Made by a program: the position numbers and the translations under genes
Notes under the pieces: model-generated
Seen by the model: the letters and a program-made list of their open reading frames with translations, nothing else
Databases searched by the model: none
What the model was told of the DNA's origin: nothing
Origin: Heterocephalus glaber
Lineage: Eukaryota; Chordata; Mammalia; Rodentia; Bathyergidae
DNA length: 64,000 nucleotides
Assembly (NCBI RefSeq): GCF_000247695.1
Contig: NW_004624882.1
Coordinates: forward strand, 1,623,199 to 1,687,198
Reading direction: 5' to 3'
Shown here: one piece after another, positions 33,401 to 48,023 of the stretch
How the letters are laid out: each line of letters opens with the position of its first letter
Position numbering within the stretch: position 1 is the first letter of the stretch

Positions 33401-34499
33401 TGGGTTGGGTAGCCTTGAGGGAATGAGGCATGATTCATAATGTTTCTGTGAGAAATTATACTCTGTACTTAAAAAAATAAAGTGTGGGAGATTATTTTAA
33501 GTTAATTTGTCTAATTGTGAAAGGCCAAAGAAAATTATCCTTAGATACTATTAAAGAAGGATATGGTCATGTGCAAAGAGCACGGATTCTTCAAAGTTTT
33601 TCTCCTCAGCCACTATAAAGTATGAGTTAGAGTTAACAACATAGAAAACTACAAAATTTCAGTGCAGCAATTATAGCTCTTTTGGAGACTACATGAAAAG
33701 TCTAAATGTGGTTACTACAACAGTAAATTGGCCTCCAAGAAGCTCTTTAATTTTTCAATAAAAAATAATAAATTTCTATAATATAGCAAGCAAATGAAAA
33801 GGGAAATAATCCACAAAGAAACACAAATGTATCTGGAAACAATGAAAAAAAAAAGATTCCATGAGAAAATACTGCAATGGGAAAAGAAAGAACAAAACAA
33901 GACTAAACTATTTAGGCAAGTAAATGGATGCCAATTTTCAAAGAGAGAATTTTACAGTGTTATTAAAACGATGAGTGGTTTTTCCGAATTTCCTTAGTGG
34001 CTAAGAAAATGGGGTATTTTACTAAACAGAAGGTGAATTTATCTTGTGTAAGATATAGACATTAAAATGCATACTGGTTGAGGAGCCCAGTCAAAAGGGG
34101 TTTCTTTCATAAGAGCTAAATTTTTAGGTTAGTACACATTACGGCAGACAGATGACAAAACTTGCAGGAATGTACAGGAAAGTTTTCTAATGGAAGAATG
34201 TTTTCATTAGTGAGAAAAACACTATTTCATATTGTTGACTAAAAGAGTTTGAAAACATTGGTTAACACTGTGCCATTCTACTTAGATTTATTTGGTTAAA
34301 ATAAAGTGCCTTGGTAACTTTTACAAAGATAAATTCATTGCCCTGGATTAAAAGGGAACATGTTTTAGGGTTACATGCTTAACATTTCAGAGGTATCAGA
34401 GCTTCTATTTTTTATTAGTAGAAAAGTTCTTTAAAAATGACAATTTCTTCATGTGTTCAATGTGGGGTCTTGTCTGTCTTAAAGACAACTTTAATTGGA

Positions 34500-34620
34500 G
34501 TCATAATTCATAGAGGTCTAGATTGTAAGTGCTCCAAAGGGTGGGATTGTTCTCATTGATCCCTGTATAACCAGTGCCTGGCCCCTTGCCCTACATAGAT
34601 TAGGTAGGTAACAATGTTTG
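34500..34620 (+). mobile_element. LINE-2 3' end fragment
   Basis: GATTGTAAGTGCTCCAAAGGG, TTGATCCCTGTATAACCAG and TGCCTGGCCCC reproduce the L2 3' terminal order. Confidence 0.55.
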
Positions 34621-34637
34621 ATAAAGAAGTAAAGTAA

Positions 34638-34720
34638 GGGCTGGGGATTTAGCTCAGTGGTTTCACTGCCTGCTGCACAAGTGCAAGGACCCAAGTTCGA
34701 TCCCTCGTACCAAAAAAAAG
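34638..34720 (+). repeat. Young ID-type (tRNA-like) SINE
   Basis: GGGCTGGGGATTTAGCTCAG, GTGCAAGGACCC, AAGTTCGATCCC, then an A-tail. Direct repeats GAAGTAAAGTAA (34626-34637) and GAAGTAAAATAA (34721-34732) flank it with one mismatch. Confidence 0.92.
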
Positions 34721-35640
34721 GAAGTAAAATAAAATGACTGTTTTCTGAGGTGTGGATTCTCTACCTGATACTCAAATTTGCATAATTCAGAGCTAAAGGA
34801 GAATTTGGATACAGTTGTGGATCTGTGGTTTTCAAACAGCATTGTTCAGAGCCCATTTGACAATTTTTTATCAAGAACCTCCTATTGTGCTACGTCATAC
34901 CAAGAGCAGCACAGACAAGGTCTCTCTTCTCATGGAACTTGGAATTTAGATCACCTGATTCTACAACATCAAGCTACATTGCTGATGTAAATATGTGTCT
35001 TTGTCACTGATCTGACACCTGTAAAGGGACGCTAAGACTACATTCTAGAGTAAGGTGCAAACAAGTAGGATCCCCCACGACTGTCTAAGAGGAGGCACTG
35101 TGTGTTCTTCTACTTTCATCCCCCACCTAACTCTCTTCCTTTCCCCTTCCTTAGTCTTTATTAGAAGACTAAGAAAGGATGGGAGAAAGAACCATTGCAT
35201 TTTCAGAAGGACTGTGATCTGGGGAGACTTGACTTTCTGGGGAAAGGTCAAGTGGATGTCTTGGAAAGTAGCTGGTCTAGCTGATGCCTCATCCAGGAGT
35301 TATGGTCAAGAAAAATGCAGCAAGAGTGAAAGAGCTGAAGCCAGAACTCCCATGGATGACACTATACAGTGGGGTGACTCATTTGAGTTTTCTTGCTTTC
35401 TGCCACCAAAAATCTATACCTGAGTGTCGCAAGATAGCCAGGATGTAGTTATGTAACATGAAGGGGATCCACAGCCAATGCTAGTCAGAGGAACAACATA
35501 GTCCACCAACAGAGGGCCCTACCAGTGGGCAGCGAAACAAGAAAACCTCATTTCTTCTATTTCTCCACCCAACCTGCACCCCAGAATGGCTGGACCTACA
35601 GAAGAAAAAGGGAGTTTTACATGTCTGAAGTATGGCGTTG

Positions 35641-36015
35641 TGTTACTTAGCTTTCCAGCACTGTGAAAAATACCTGAGAAAATCAATTTTATGTAAGAAA
35701 GATTAATTCTGGCTCACAGTTTCAGAGGTTTCATTCTATTGTTGCTTGACCTCATTGCTTTGGGGCGATGGTAGCACAGTGTATCATGGCAGGAGTGCAT
35801 AATGGAAAGGGTCTGTTCACCTCATGGAGTTCCAGAATCAAAGAGAGAGGAAAAGGCCGAGTTCTCAGTATTCCTTTCACAGCCACACAACACCAGTGAC
35901 CTAAGTTCCTTCCATTAGGTCCCATCCGCTAAAAGTCCCAACACCTCCCAGTCGTACCATAGATTAGTGACTAAACCTTTCGCATATGGGGGATATTTAA
36001 AATCCAAGCCACAAC
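35641..36015 (-). mobile_element. MT/MaLR-type LTR, antisense
   Basis: TGTTACTTAGCTTTCCAGCACTG at the left, TCTGGCTCACAGTTTCAGAGG, TCCCATCCGCTAAAAGTCCC, and CAAGCCACAACA at the right. TG..CA ends. I could not find a flanking duplication. Confidence 0.68.
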
Positions 36016-36019
36016 ACTT

Positions 36020-37388
36020 ATGATGTTTAAAAAGGAGTGGAAGGAGGAAATTTAACAGATCCAAATCCCACCACCACTCTTCACTCCTCATGTTGAGCCT
36101 GACCTATAAATTAGAGAGAGAGGAGAAAATAGAACTGAAGTGGAATGAAGTTGGAGGTGAAAACCGGGCTTTAGCAAATGAAAGTGTCAGTGGGCTCTGC
36201 CCAAGATGATGTTAATGGGCATGAAAGGGAGGTCTAATGGCTTGTGGCTGAAGGCAGTGATAGTAGGAAACTAGGGATGTTTTACACGTCTGTCTCCCAC
36301 GGAGTGCACAGAAGAATGGGTGGCTGGGGGGGAAACTGAAGATGACCTTCAGATTTCCACCTTGGATTATGGTTCTACAGGCAAAGTCACCATGCAGTAT
36401 AACAGTGTGGTAATCAGTAGCAAAAGTTAATTTTAGATTCTTTGAAGGTGAGGACTATGCCTTGGTCATCATGGACTTGCCTGCGTCTTGTCAATGCTTT
36501 GTTTTCACTGGAGTCTTGACGTGAATAAGGTAGAAATATGGCTGGAGAGTCTATAGCTTCATGATTGAAAAAATATATATATTTTCTTGTATTTTATACT
36601 TTGGATACTTAGACTAAGCACCAGGAAAAAAGAATCAAGGTTGAAGTAAGAGAAAAGAACCAAAAATGATTCACTGAATCTATATATCTCATGCTTCTAT
36701 CAATTAAAGACTCTTATGGGTTAAGAAGCTGTTCTTGTTTCTTTTAGTTTTATTCTTTTGTTTGTTCCTCCTGGCATAGAAGATTGGAAACCTCGGCTGC
36801 CCCAAGTTTACCCCATTTTTTCCAGTTCCAATCAGGTTGCTTTCTTATATTTCTGTCCAGTGATCTGATTTTTCATCAAGAAGGAGAAAGGAAAAGAAAG
36901 GAGGTAAAAGCGAAAGGCTAATCTTGCCAACTTGCCACTGAGGAAACAAGCCATACCTTTGTGTGATTTTCCCCACCAAGGTCCCCTCACTTATTACTTT
37001 TCCCTTTATGTTATTCATGTCTTATTTAATATTACAAAATTGCATGAGCATAGGACAGTCTTCATACGCCTTTATCACAAGATCAACACATCTTCTCAAA
37101 TAGAACATTAGGGAACAGCCAAAGAAAAGATAGAGAGCATGCATGTGTTTAATTTCAATCCATTTAAAACACCATCATCTATCGAGCATGTAATAATCTC
37201 ACAGTAATCACAATTATATTAGAAGAGAAAGTCTCTGAATACATTATTTGGGGTTTCAGCCTAAATTTGACTTAACTGAAGGAAATACAAAACAGTTAGT
37301 TTATTTTATTGAACTTGGCCAGTTTTTCCTACAGAGACCCTGACAGCATCACAGGCTTGGTGGTCCACAAAGCCTCTGCTCAACTCTG
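36020..37388. other. Intronic sequence, nothing recognised
   Basis: Unique-looking intron. No clear gene or repeat. Confidence 0.4.
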
Positions 37389-37473
37389 TTGTGTTTTGTT
37401 GGTACAGGGGATCAAACTCGGGACCTTCCACTTGGGAGGCAGGTGCAGTGCCACTGAGCTAAATCCCTGGCCC
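37389..37473 (-). repeat. Young ID-type (tRNA-like) SINE, antisense
   Basis: Reverse-complement body: GGGGATCAAACTCGGGACC (B box), then CACTGAGCTAAATCCCTGG (A box). Flanked by exact 10-bp repeats CTCAACTCTG at 37379-37388 and 37474-37483. Its middle differs slightly (ACTTGGGAGGCAGGTGCAG). Confidence 0.9.
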
Positions 37474-38388
37474 CTCAACTCTGCTATTATAAGGATAAAG
37501 CACCCTTAGATAATATGTAAGTGGTGGGTGTAGCTGTTTTGCAGTAAAACTATATTTGTGGACTCTAAAATTTGAATTTCACATCATTTTCAGGTGTCAA
37601 AAATACTATTTTTTCAACCTTTTAAAAATGGTAAAATCCTTTCTAGTTCATGGGCTTTGCAAAAACATGTGCCAGGCTGAATGTGGACTTCGAGCTGTTG
37701 CTTTCCAGCCTCTCTTTTAACTGGTTCATTTATCCCATTACGTACAAAGTCTTATTGGAAATGCCTTGTTTATAGAGTTGCCATTTTCTTCCCTGGTGCA
37801 TTAAAACAGAAGGAAAAGGTCTTTTTTCAAAAGAAAAACTTTCTGAATGCCCCAGGTAAGATTGTTAAGAAATGATCATACTTTGAGATAGCTTTTTCTC
37901 TATATCTGTCCTACAGCAGGCAATTCAGTTACAGCTAACCCAAACACAGATATATTATTTCGTTTATCATTCTTCAAGCACAGAAATCAATGGAATTAAT
38001 CACAGAGGGATGTGCCTGCGGAAAAACAAAATGTGACTTCTGCCATTAGGGCCAAATATGGCGCTCCAGGATGCAAGCCAAGGTAAGCCTGAGAGCTGGC
38101 CTGGATGAGGTATGTCCCTGCTGACACCCACACATGCCTCAAGATAGAAGTGATCCCAAATGGTTACATTGCAGCTCCCTGCCAAAGGTTTGCAGATATG
38201 AAGTCTTTTTCTATTCTTGCCTTCCCAGTCCAAAGAAAGATATGAGCCATTCTCAGGTCTCATTCCTGATGCAGGGCAAATATGACACAAGTCTCAGTGC
38301 CTGCTCCTGTGTAAGAGTGTTCTTTGAAGATCTGGATGCCCCACAAATAAAGGTACACCTTTTTCAGCTAGGTGTGGGATGCTATTAA

Positions 38389-38699
38389 AAATACCTTAGA
38401 TTGGATAATTTATTAATAATAGAAATTTATTTCTCACAGACTGGGAGACTTAGAAATATCAACAGACCTGAAGTCTGATGAAGACTCCATTCCACACAGA
38501 CAGCATTCTCACATGACAAAAGGAGTAAAGCAGCTCGCTTTGACTTCTTTTATAAGGGCACCAATAACCATTCCTGAGGGTTCCACCTCATGACTTAATT
38601 ATTTTCCTAGAGGTCTCACCTGCTAATACTATGGCAATAGGTTTTAGATTCTAAAACATAAATTGGGGGGCAGGACACACTAACATTCAGACTGTGGAA
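38389..38699 (-). mobile_element. MaLR-type LTR, antisense
   Basis: TAGATTGGATAATTTATTAAT, TTATTTCTCACAGACTGGGAG, CACCTCATGACTTAATTATTTTCC and ACATAAATTGGGGGGCAGGACAC, the antisense MaLR order. Confidence 0.65.
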
Positions 38700-40287
<1,588 letters not shown>

Positions 40288-40374
40288 TCATGTGAGCCAA
40301 TGGTGCTGTCCGGCAGAGCAAAACCCAACCACATCTAGATGTTCTTCCCACAAGCCTGAGGCTCAGGCCGCTCC

Positions 40375-40430
40375 CTGACCAATTAAATCAGAATCTCTGA
40401 GAGTAGGACTCAGGCATCCACATTTCCCTA
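40375..40430 (+). mobile_element. Possible MER20-type fragment
   Basis: AAATCAGAATCTCTGAGAGTAGG and CAGGCATCCACATTTCC are like the MER20 interior. Short and weak. Confidence 0.35.
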
Positions 40431-41159
40431 AAATGTCATGGACAAGACTGGGACTTAAGTTAGTAGTACGTTCCACATACTACTAACAGGGTCACCTGTG
40501 GTGGGGGAGATTATGGGAGATTATGTATTGCCCACAAACTCCTAGTGCTGATGCTGATGGGCAAAAGACCATGCCCTGAATGGCTAGGTAGCCAATTAGC
40601 TGTGTTCATGTCCTGCCACCAAAGCTGCAACAACCTGGGCACAGCTGGATTCAAACAAAATTCTATTTATTTGCTCTTTACAAGCAGGGAGACTGCACAC
40701 TGTGGGAAAACATGAGCATCTCAATCAGAGGGTATTCAAAAGGACTTATATGACTTGGTCTTGTGTTACATGCTGATGGAATGATCTCAAGAAAATGAGG
40801 TTTTCCATGGTTTAGATGCTAACAGAAAGTGGGAGCAATTTTGTCATAAGCTTCTTAATAATTGTGAAATGAGGGAGGCAGAGTTAGGTGAGGCATCAGT
40901 TAGGTGAGACAAAGAAGCAGCAGTCACTTATAAGGCAGAGGGGCGTGGTGGGTCATGTTTCTGCTTTGGAGTGTGCTTGGATGGTTGTGTCTGTGCTCAC
41001 TTGTGATTACTGAGGAGTCTTGTTTTGTCATAATCCATCACAGTCACAGCGTGGCCTTGTCTAGTGGTGATACTTAGTAAAATTGTTTGCATTCAGCAGA
41101 ACAGCTAGGCCCATCTCTGGACGTCAGAGGCTGTTTTTCTCTCTGTGTTGGTTTTCCAG

Positions 41160-41265
41160 TGAGGGAGTGGGAAACTAATGTCTGTTGAGCAGTTGTTCTG
41201 TGCCAGGCACTGGGATAAATGCTGTGTCTGTCAACTCCACTGAATGCTGCAATTCTTTCCATATA
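41160..41265 (-). repeat. MIR fragment, antisense
   Basis: GTTCTGTGCCAGGCACTGGGATAAATGC, then CATATAATGAGATCACTGAA. Only the outer part of the MIR is preserved. Confidence 0.45.
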
Positions 41266-43149
41266 ATGAGATCACTGAACTCACATCAGTGAAAGAACTG
41301 GCATGAAGATAGGATTGGTTCTCAGCTAGGACTGTGGACTCCTCCAAGTTCAGAAGGGCCAACATATCTTTTGAACTTGTTACAATTCAAAACCTCATCA
41401 ATACCAGGTCTTCTGACACATAAACTTAAAGCCATAGCTGCGTAAAATACACATTGATATTTAAACAAAACCCAAAATCAATTATTTGGATTATTCTCAC
41501 ATGTCTAGATAGGTCCAGTTACCTCTCAAATCTTGATATTGTACTATGTGGTAACGTATCTTTAACTATAGTTGCAGAGGTCTGGCACTCGGCGACAGAT
41601 GCAGCTGAAGTGTTATCTTTCAAATAATATCATTATTACTGTTTTGTAATTGAAATGAACACTCCATGCCCAGAACAAGCAACTGATATTCATTCAGTTG
41701 TTTTCCACCCACCCAGACACTTAGCATATGTGTCACTCAAGCTGCAGCATAAATTTGTCTTCTTCCTGGGGAGTAAGACAGTAGGGAAACCTTAATATGT
41801 ACCCATATCAGTGATAGAAAATATTCATTTCACAGATCTGGGAACTGAGATTCAGTGTTTGCACACATAAGACTCCAGAAAAATCACTTGAGAAACTATT
41901 GGATTATGAGCAAGCAGTTACTGCAATTCAGTCAAATAAATGGTCAGAAACGAAATGCTGGGCAAGCACAGAAAAGTTTTCAAAGTAGCTATTTGGAGGA
42001 TAGATATTAACTATTCCAAGCAGAAAACCACCTCAGGTCAACAGGATATTCTTATATTTCACCTATGCTTTTTGATCAAATAGAAATATTCTTGTTTAAT
42101 CAAGCAAGTTGAATCAAGAATTCTGGAAGAAGCAATACACAATCTCTTCCAAACCATAAAAGAGTGGCACCCTTCTAAGAATTGTTTCAGGCCTTTACTC
42201 TGAAGATTGGGTTGTGTCATATAGAAAATCTGGTCACAGTACTAATATCTCTTGGGACTTGAGAGTGATTTTTATGACAGAGATAGTTTATGTGACCATC
42301 ATTTTCACTCATAAAATAAGAGAAACTGGTATTCTTTGACCTGTTTTTGCGCTTTCTTTATACTGTTCTCAAAACTAACAGTATATGTTAGTGACATTGA
42401 AACTAGGGAGAGCGTTGAAGGCAAGGCAGGTGGGAGGTTAAGGCAACAATGAGACTATAAAAGAAAGTGAAAACCAAGACTGGATTCTTCAGTCATCTCC
42501 TAAGAGGACATATACCTTGGAGAATCTCATAACTAGAGATGTTAAACTACCCCAATATCATAAATCAGCATGGCAATATATTCCCACTGAAAAGAAAGTA
42601 GGTGTGTACAAACACTCATAATACACTATATACAAGGCATGACACATGTATGTGTGTGTGCAGAATTATGTCAGCTACACATATTCTCTCAGCGTATGTG
42701 AATAATGGTTGTATCTTGGTAGTAGAAGTTCAGGTGATTTTTAAAACGTTTTCTCCTACTATGTATATTGTTTATATTTTTAGACAAAGCATATATATTA
42801 TTTTATTATCATACAAGTCACCACATCTATTTTGCGAATGAAATTCTCATTTGGGTCAAGCTCAACAATCACACATTAAGAACTAAAATGTGATCTACAT
42901 CTAATGAAGTGAAGAGTTCGGCAGATAGAATGAGAAATTTTGTGGTGGGACAGTGGTAGGAGGGAACAATACTTTCTCAGCACAAATTTAAAGTAGTTGA
43001 TTATATATGTGGTGCTTGCCTGGAACATATTATGTTAAAATAATGAAAAGTTAAAATTTTAATCAATTTTAAACATGAACCTCATTCCACTAGTTGACTT
43101 CGGTTTCCCATAACTGACAAATCCAACTGGCCAAATATTTGAGAGCTCA

Positions 43150-43400
43150 ATAATAATAAACAGCATTATAGTAAGTACCACTATGTATCTGATACTCTTA
43201 TCGCAAGCTCTGTAGCCCTTCAAGTCGGGTACTACTCTGATTCCTACTATGTAGATGACAGAGAAATCACATTGAACTGAAAAGCAGGGTCCCTGTGGAA
43301 GCTAATAACCCTAAAAGGGGCAGAAGCAGGCAAACTCGGGCAGTCTGACACTAGAATCTGTGCTCTTAAGTGAAGTGCTTTACTACTGAATTCTGCTACT
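43150..43400 (-). repeat. MIR SINE, antisense
   Basis: TGTATCTGATACTCTTATC, GGTACTACTCTGATTCCTACTATG, then TCGGGCAGTCTGACACTAGAA and TGTGCTCTTAAG. Confidence 0.65.
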
Positions 43401-43689
43401 GATTTGCAAAACCCTGGAGAGCAACAATACAGAAGAATATTTTCTTTTGTCTAAAAATAAGTCCAATATGAGTCTATTACAATAAGTACCTAAATCCATA
43501 TAATCAATAAATCATAAAAAGCACATTGTTTCTGGAAAGGCAAAGCCAAGCCATATCAGGCAATTAAATCAGAGTCTATCATACTGAACTGTGTTGATGG
43601 TGGAAAGTCTGTATATTCTAATACGAATGACTGATATAAATTGATTATCATATCTTAGAATATGAGGGATTTGATATGTATTATATTGG

Positions 43690-44115
43690 TCAGCATTTGC
43701 TGCATAACAAACCACCTCAAAACTCAGAAGGATGTCCAATAATCTTTTTTTTCCCTCATGCTATGGGTTTTTATGACAACCACAGACTGGCTGATTGAGG
43801 CCAGACTCAGTTGGGCAGTTGGTTTTGAAGGGTTGAACGGGCTATTCTTAACTTGAAGCTGCCATCTTGCTCAGTCATGCTCCAGGTGATCAACCTGGGG
43901 CTGAGGCTGAAGAAGTAGCAGCCACCAATGGAAAATTTTTCTTATGGCCCTGGTAGAAGCTCAAGAAACAAGTTCAACTGCACAAGCTCATCCCAAGGCT
44001 TTGTTCATGCCATCTTTGCTAATATGCCACTGACCAAAGTCAGTCACCTGGTCCAGTCCAACAGCAGTGGGGTAGGGGAATATATCCTGCCTCCAGCAGG
44101 AAGGGAAGGGAGTAC
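43690..44115 (-). mobile_element. Old interspersed repeat, probably an LTR
   Basis: TGCATAACAAACCACCTCAAAAC, then GGCCAGACTCAGTTGGGCAGTTGG, then GCTGCCATCTTGCTCAGTC and TCCTGCCTCCAGCAGGAAGGG. The order of blocks is typical of old mammalian repeats, but I could not settle the family. Confidence 0.4.
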
Positions 44116-44200
44116 ATATCTTTAAATTAATTCAACTACCCTAGTGACTAAATTGTACTAGAACTTAAACACCACTTTCTGCATTAAAAATAAAAAATTC

Positions 44201-44232
44201 ATCACATGTTTTACATATCACATGTTTTACAT
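44201..44232 (+). repeat. 16-bp perfect tandem duplication
   Basis: ATCACATGTTTTACAT occurs at 44201-44216 and again at 44217-44232 with no gap. Confidence 0.97.
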
Positions 44233-44457
44233 ATACAGTAAAATTTAGCATTTGCATTTGTATGTTAAGAATTAGGTCATTTCTATGGTTACAAAGGATG
44301 GATCCATATTTTCTCTGAGTCAAGTAGTATGATAGGTTTGACAGTTTAAAACTTAGTTGGAGGAGACATTTCTGTTCCTCTGATGTTCTGACTCTACCCA
44401 GGTACTGGGAAAACTCAACCAGCCTTCACAGCCTGGACATTATGAAAGTGAACACTA

Positions 44458-44709
<252 letters not shown>

Positions 44710-44814
44710 TCAGTGTATGTATTAGGCATTGGCTTGGCAATCACATGCTCTCTAATTTTGACACCAGTCTTTCTCTGGTAGAGAGTAAGAAAGATCTAGG
44801 GAGATCCACAGTTA

Positions 44815-45480
44815 TGCTTCTTCAAGGCCTCCTGCTTTAGGCCTTTGCACTGGCTGTTCCCCTAACCTGGAATGCTCATCTTGCAGATTTCTGTACAACT
44901 CACCTTTTCTTCTCCAAAACCTTTGCTCACGTATCATCCTGATTCCTTCGGTGTTCAATCCACTTTCTCCTCTTCTATATATTTAGCCATAGCAGTAATC
45001 ATCTGCTAATGTGATATAGTTACTTACTTTTATTGCTCTCTACACTAGAACATATACTCTATGAAGGCAAGGAACTTCGTTTTATTCATAGATTTATTTC
45101 AGGCACTGTGACCATTAACCCTGAGATGCCAATCTCATTGGGTTAAGAAACACCTAACAAATTAGTAAAACATGCTGCTGTGTATGTCTGGAGGCTTGAC
45201 CTTGGGTACTACATAGAGTTCATCTCTCAGTCCTCTCTGGTACTGTTCTGCTCTGCTTCCCAGCTGCCATGGACCAAGCAGCTTTGCTCCAGTATGGTGT
45301 TGTTTCTGCCTTAGAGCCCGCTGATTATGAGATGAATACGATGAAATCATGAGCTAAATTAAACCTCTTTACCTGTACATTGTGGGTATTGGGTACTGTG
45401 TCTGCACAACAAGAAAGTTGACTGATACAGGTACCTAGAACAGTATCTGACACACAGGAGATTCTCAATTAGTAACTAAA
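44815..45480 (+). mobile_element. LINE-2 3' end, split by an LTR
   Basis: TTTGCACTGGCTGTTCCCC, TAACCTGGAATGCTCATC, CCTTTTCTTCTCCAAAACC, ACATATACTCTATGAAGGCAAGGAAC and after the interruption GTACCTAGAACAGTATCTGACACACAGG, the L2 3' order. The interruption is at about 45105-45429. Confidence 0.78.
45105..45429 (+). mobile_element. ERVL/MaLR-type LTR inserted in L2
   Basis: CTCATTGGGTTAAGAAACACC, AACAAATTAGTAAAACATGC, TGTATGTCTGGAGGCTTGACC, GAGCTAAATTAAACCTCTTTACC (polyadenylation region) and the end GAAAGTTGACTGATACAG. Host L2 sequence lies on both sides. Confidence 0.7.
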
Positions 45481-45814
45481 TTAAGTAGAGGAAAGTAGTT
45501 CTTTCAGGAAAACTATTGAGTTATTAGTGACACACTGAGAAACAGTCTCAGAGGGACATGGTCATTTGGTAGCTAATATCTATGACTTGTTCCCTCAGAG
45601 AAATTGAGTTAATATGGAATTTTGGTGGTGACATATTATCCTGGTGCTAAATACATCTACCTTTCCAAAGAAGTTGAGAATTTGGCTCTGATCATTTACT
45701 TTATGGAAAGATTTTTGAATGATTTAAATGAATTTTTCCATTAACACTCTAACTTCTGAAGTCTTATCAATAATCCAAACTTGATATTTGTATAGCATTC
45801 AGAACTTTTCATAC

Positions 45815-45905
45815 TTTCTTTTTTTGGTTTTGTGAGACAGGGTCCCACTATGTAGTCCAGGCTGTACTCCATGAGCCTCCTGTCTCAGCCTCCTGAGTGC
45901 TGGAT
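45815..45905 (-). repeat. B1-type SINE fragment, antisense
   Basis: TTTTGTGAGACAGGGTCCCAC, TATGTAGTCCAGGCTGTACTCC, CCTCAGCCTCCTGAGTGCTGG. Shortened relative to the copy at 19005. Confidence 0.85.
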
Positions 45906-47700
45906 CAAAATGATTTTGTTTCATGAAACGCCGCTGAGAACAAGGGAGCATAACAAGTATTATCATCTGCATTTTGCCAATAAGAAAATTGAGATAAAAA
46001 TCATGGCTCAGTGTTACTCAGGAGCCATGGCTGATACACCAGAGAGTCAGGTCAAAGACCAACTTTCATAATTCTGATAAAGTCCTCACTCATGCACATT
46101 ATCCAAGGCAGCTTCCTATGGGGGAAAGAGTTATTAGTTTGGACACTAGGTATCTCCTTAAAGTAATGTAAGCTAAAATTATTTCAATGACATGGGCTTA
46201 ATTCAATTTTTTTCTTTCTAATCTTCTTCAATAAGTAAAAGAATATCATTTTCAAATACCTTGGATGATGCTACTCTGTAGGCCATCTGGACAACATATT
46301 GTTCAAATTTAATAAAGAAAAGCAGGGAAGAAGGAATCCTGTTGTCTCTCTGCATAATTAATAAAAGTTAAGTAAGATAAACGAAAACCCTCCAGGATCT
46401 GTCCTTTACGTATATATCACTGTTGAGGAAAATAAAAGTTTAAAATCCCTTTTAAAGGTAAAGGAAGTGTCTTCAGTTTAGCTGCTTGTGATCTGGAATG
46501 CTAGGGAAGACATTTGTGTGCCACGTGCTAACACTCATCTGTCACCTTTTTATCTTTAAAAACCTTGCTACGGTGGAAGCTATTTGACCCCATATAGCCC
46601 CTCTTTGCAAATGCTGGGACAGGAAAATAACTGGGCTGAGGTCACACTTTTCTCAGGTATAAGCTAGGTATGACTCACACCAGGGGTATGCATTTTAAGT
46701 GTCTATGCAAGGCCAGTTACATAATTTGCAAGAAGATTACAAATCAAAAATGCTGACTCCTTATTCAGGCATGATTAAGAATGTTTCCAGACAGAAGGAC
46801 ATTAAACCCAACCCAGAGCCCTGTCATATGTCACATGCCCATGAAGCTTGCTCTGGTATTGTGCTACTCCCAATGTCCTACCATGATTCTAGAAAATCCA
46901 GGCTCAGAGTGGAGTGGTGATGTAATAGGGTCAAAGGGGGAATGGCTGCTTTATGTGAAGTTGCAGGTATCTGTCTGGACCCAGAGATTATACACGATTC
47001 CCATGGTGGGGACATGCTTGGGACAGATGAGAGACAGGCAGAAAATCACATGCAGAGGCCTGGAAGCTAGAGAACAAAATTCAAGAACCTGAGTTAAGCA
47101 GCAAAACTAATGCCGAGTAAACCCTGGTGTCCAGGGCTAAAGCTTCAGGATGGCAGAAGGACTGAAACACACTGAAAAGATGGGGAAGTTTCTGGGGGCC
47201 AAGTCATAAGGAGGACTACTGATTCTTCCACAGGGGCCCCACTGGACAGGAACTTGACCTCCTGCCACTGAGTCTTCCTAGACCTAAAACAGACATGGCT
47301 GGGCATGCCTGAGGGAGAATGGGGTCACCTAGGTGTGGTGGACATTGTTGCATTCTCTTATCTTTTGTGTCAGAAAGTACCATCTCAGAGCATGCCATTC
47401 TTGTCCTACATCTAGAAAAGATCCTGGATTTTCTTTGGTGGAAGAAAGGGAGGGAGGGAGAGAGAGAGGAACAAAGGGAAGGAAGAGGAGCCACACTTTT
47501 GGAGCCTGACTCTGAGTTCTGAGTTTTTGCCATAATCTATAGCATACACATAGACAGATAAGGTCAAGTTTATTGCAGCTAAATGACTTGCTAATAGTCA
47601 TGTGTTGTAGAACCGAAGCTGAAGCTGGCTTAACTCTCAATGCCAAGCATGGAGATGGACTGGGGAAGAGATTTCCTCCCTCTGCTGCTGGTTCTGTGAC
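45906..47700. other. Intronic sequence, mostly unassigned
   Basis: A weak antisense MIR-like core lies at about 45955-46020. A purine-rich (AGGG)n-like stretch is at 47445-47490. No gene recognised. Confidence 0.4.
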
Positions 47701-47704
47701 AGCT

Positions 47705-47883
47705 TGCAGGAGTGATTTGTAAATTTTGCTACACATTAGGATCACCTGGGGAGCATTAAAAAATCTGAATTCCCAAGTTTTACCCTATACCAATAACATC
47801 AGAACATCTGGAGGGAGAAATCAGGATTAATTTTTAAAACATCTCCAGATGATTCCAAGGTGCGGTAAAGTTTGAGAACCATT
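47705..47883 (+). mobile_element. MER20-type hAT element
   Basis: CATTAGGATCACCTGGGGAGC, TTAAAAAATCTGAATTCCCAAG, ATCTCCAGATGATTCCAAGG, and AAGTTTGAGAACC at the right end, the usual MER20 order. Confidence 0.8.
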
Positions 47884-48023
47884 CACCTGCCCAAGAAAGG
47901 GTAGGTTACAGTGCATCTTCCAGACAACAGTAAAAGAAGACACAAATGATTTCTCCAATTAGCTGCTGAAACATCCATTGCCAACGTAGTTTCATCTACT
48001 CATCTGTACTACATCTGTAGTTT

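Noticed and set aside
47329..47745. 138-codon minus-strand frame
   Set aside because: Low-complexity Ser/Pro/Leu composition from a purine-rich tract; no homology recognised.
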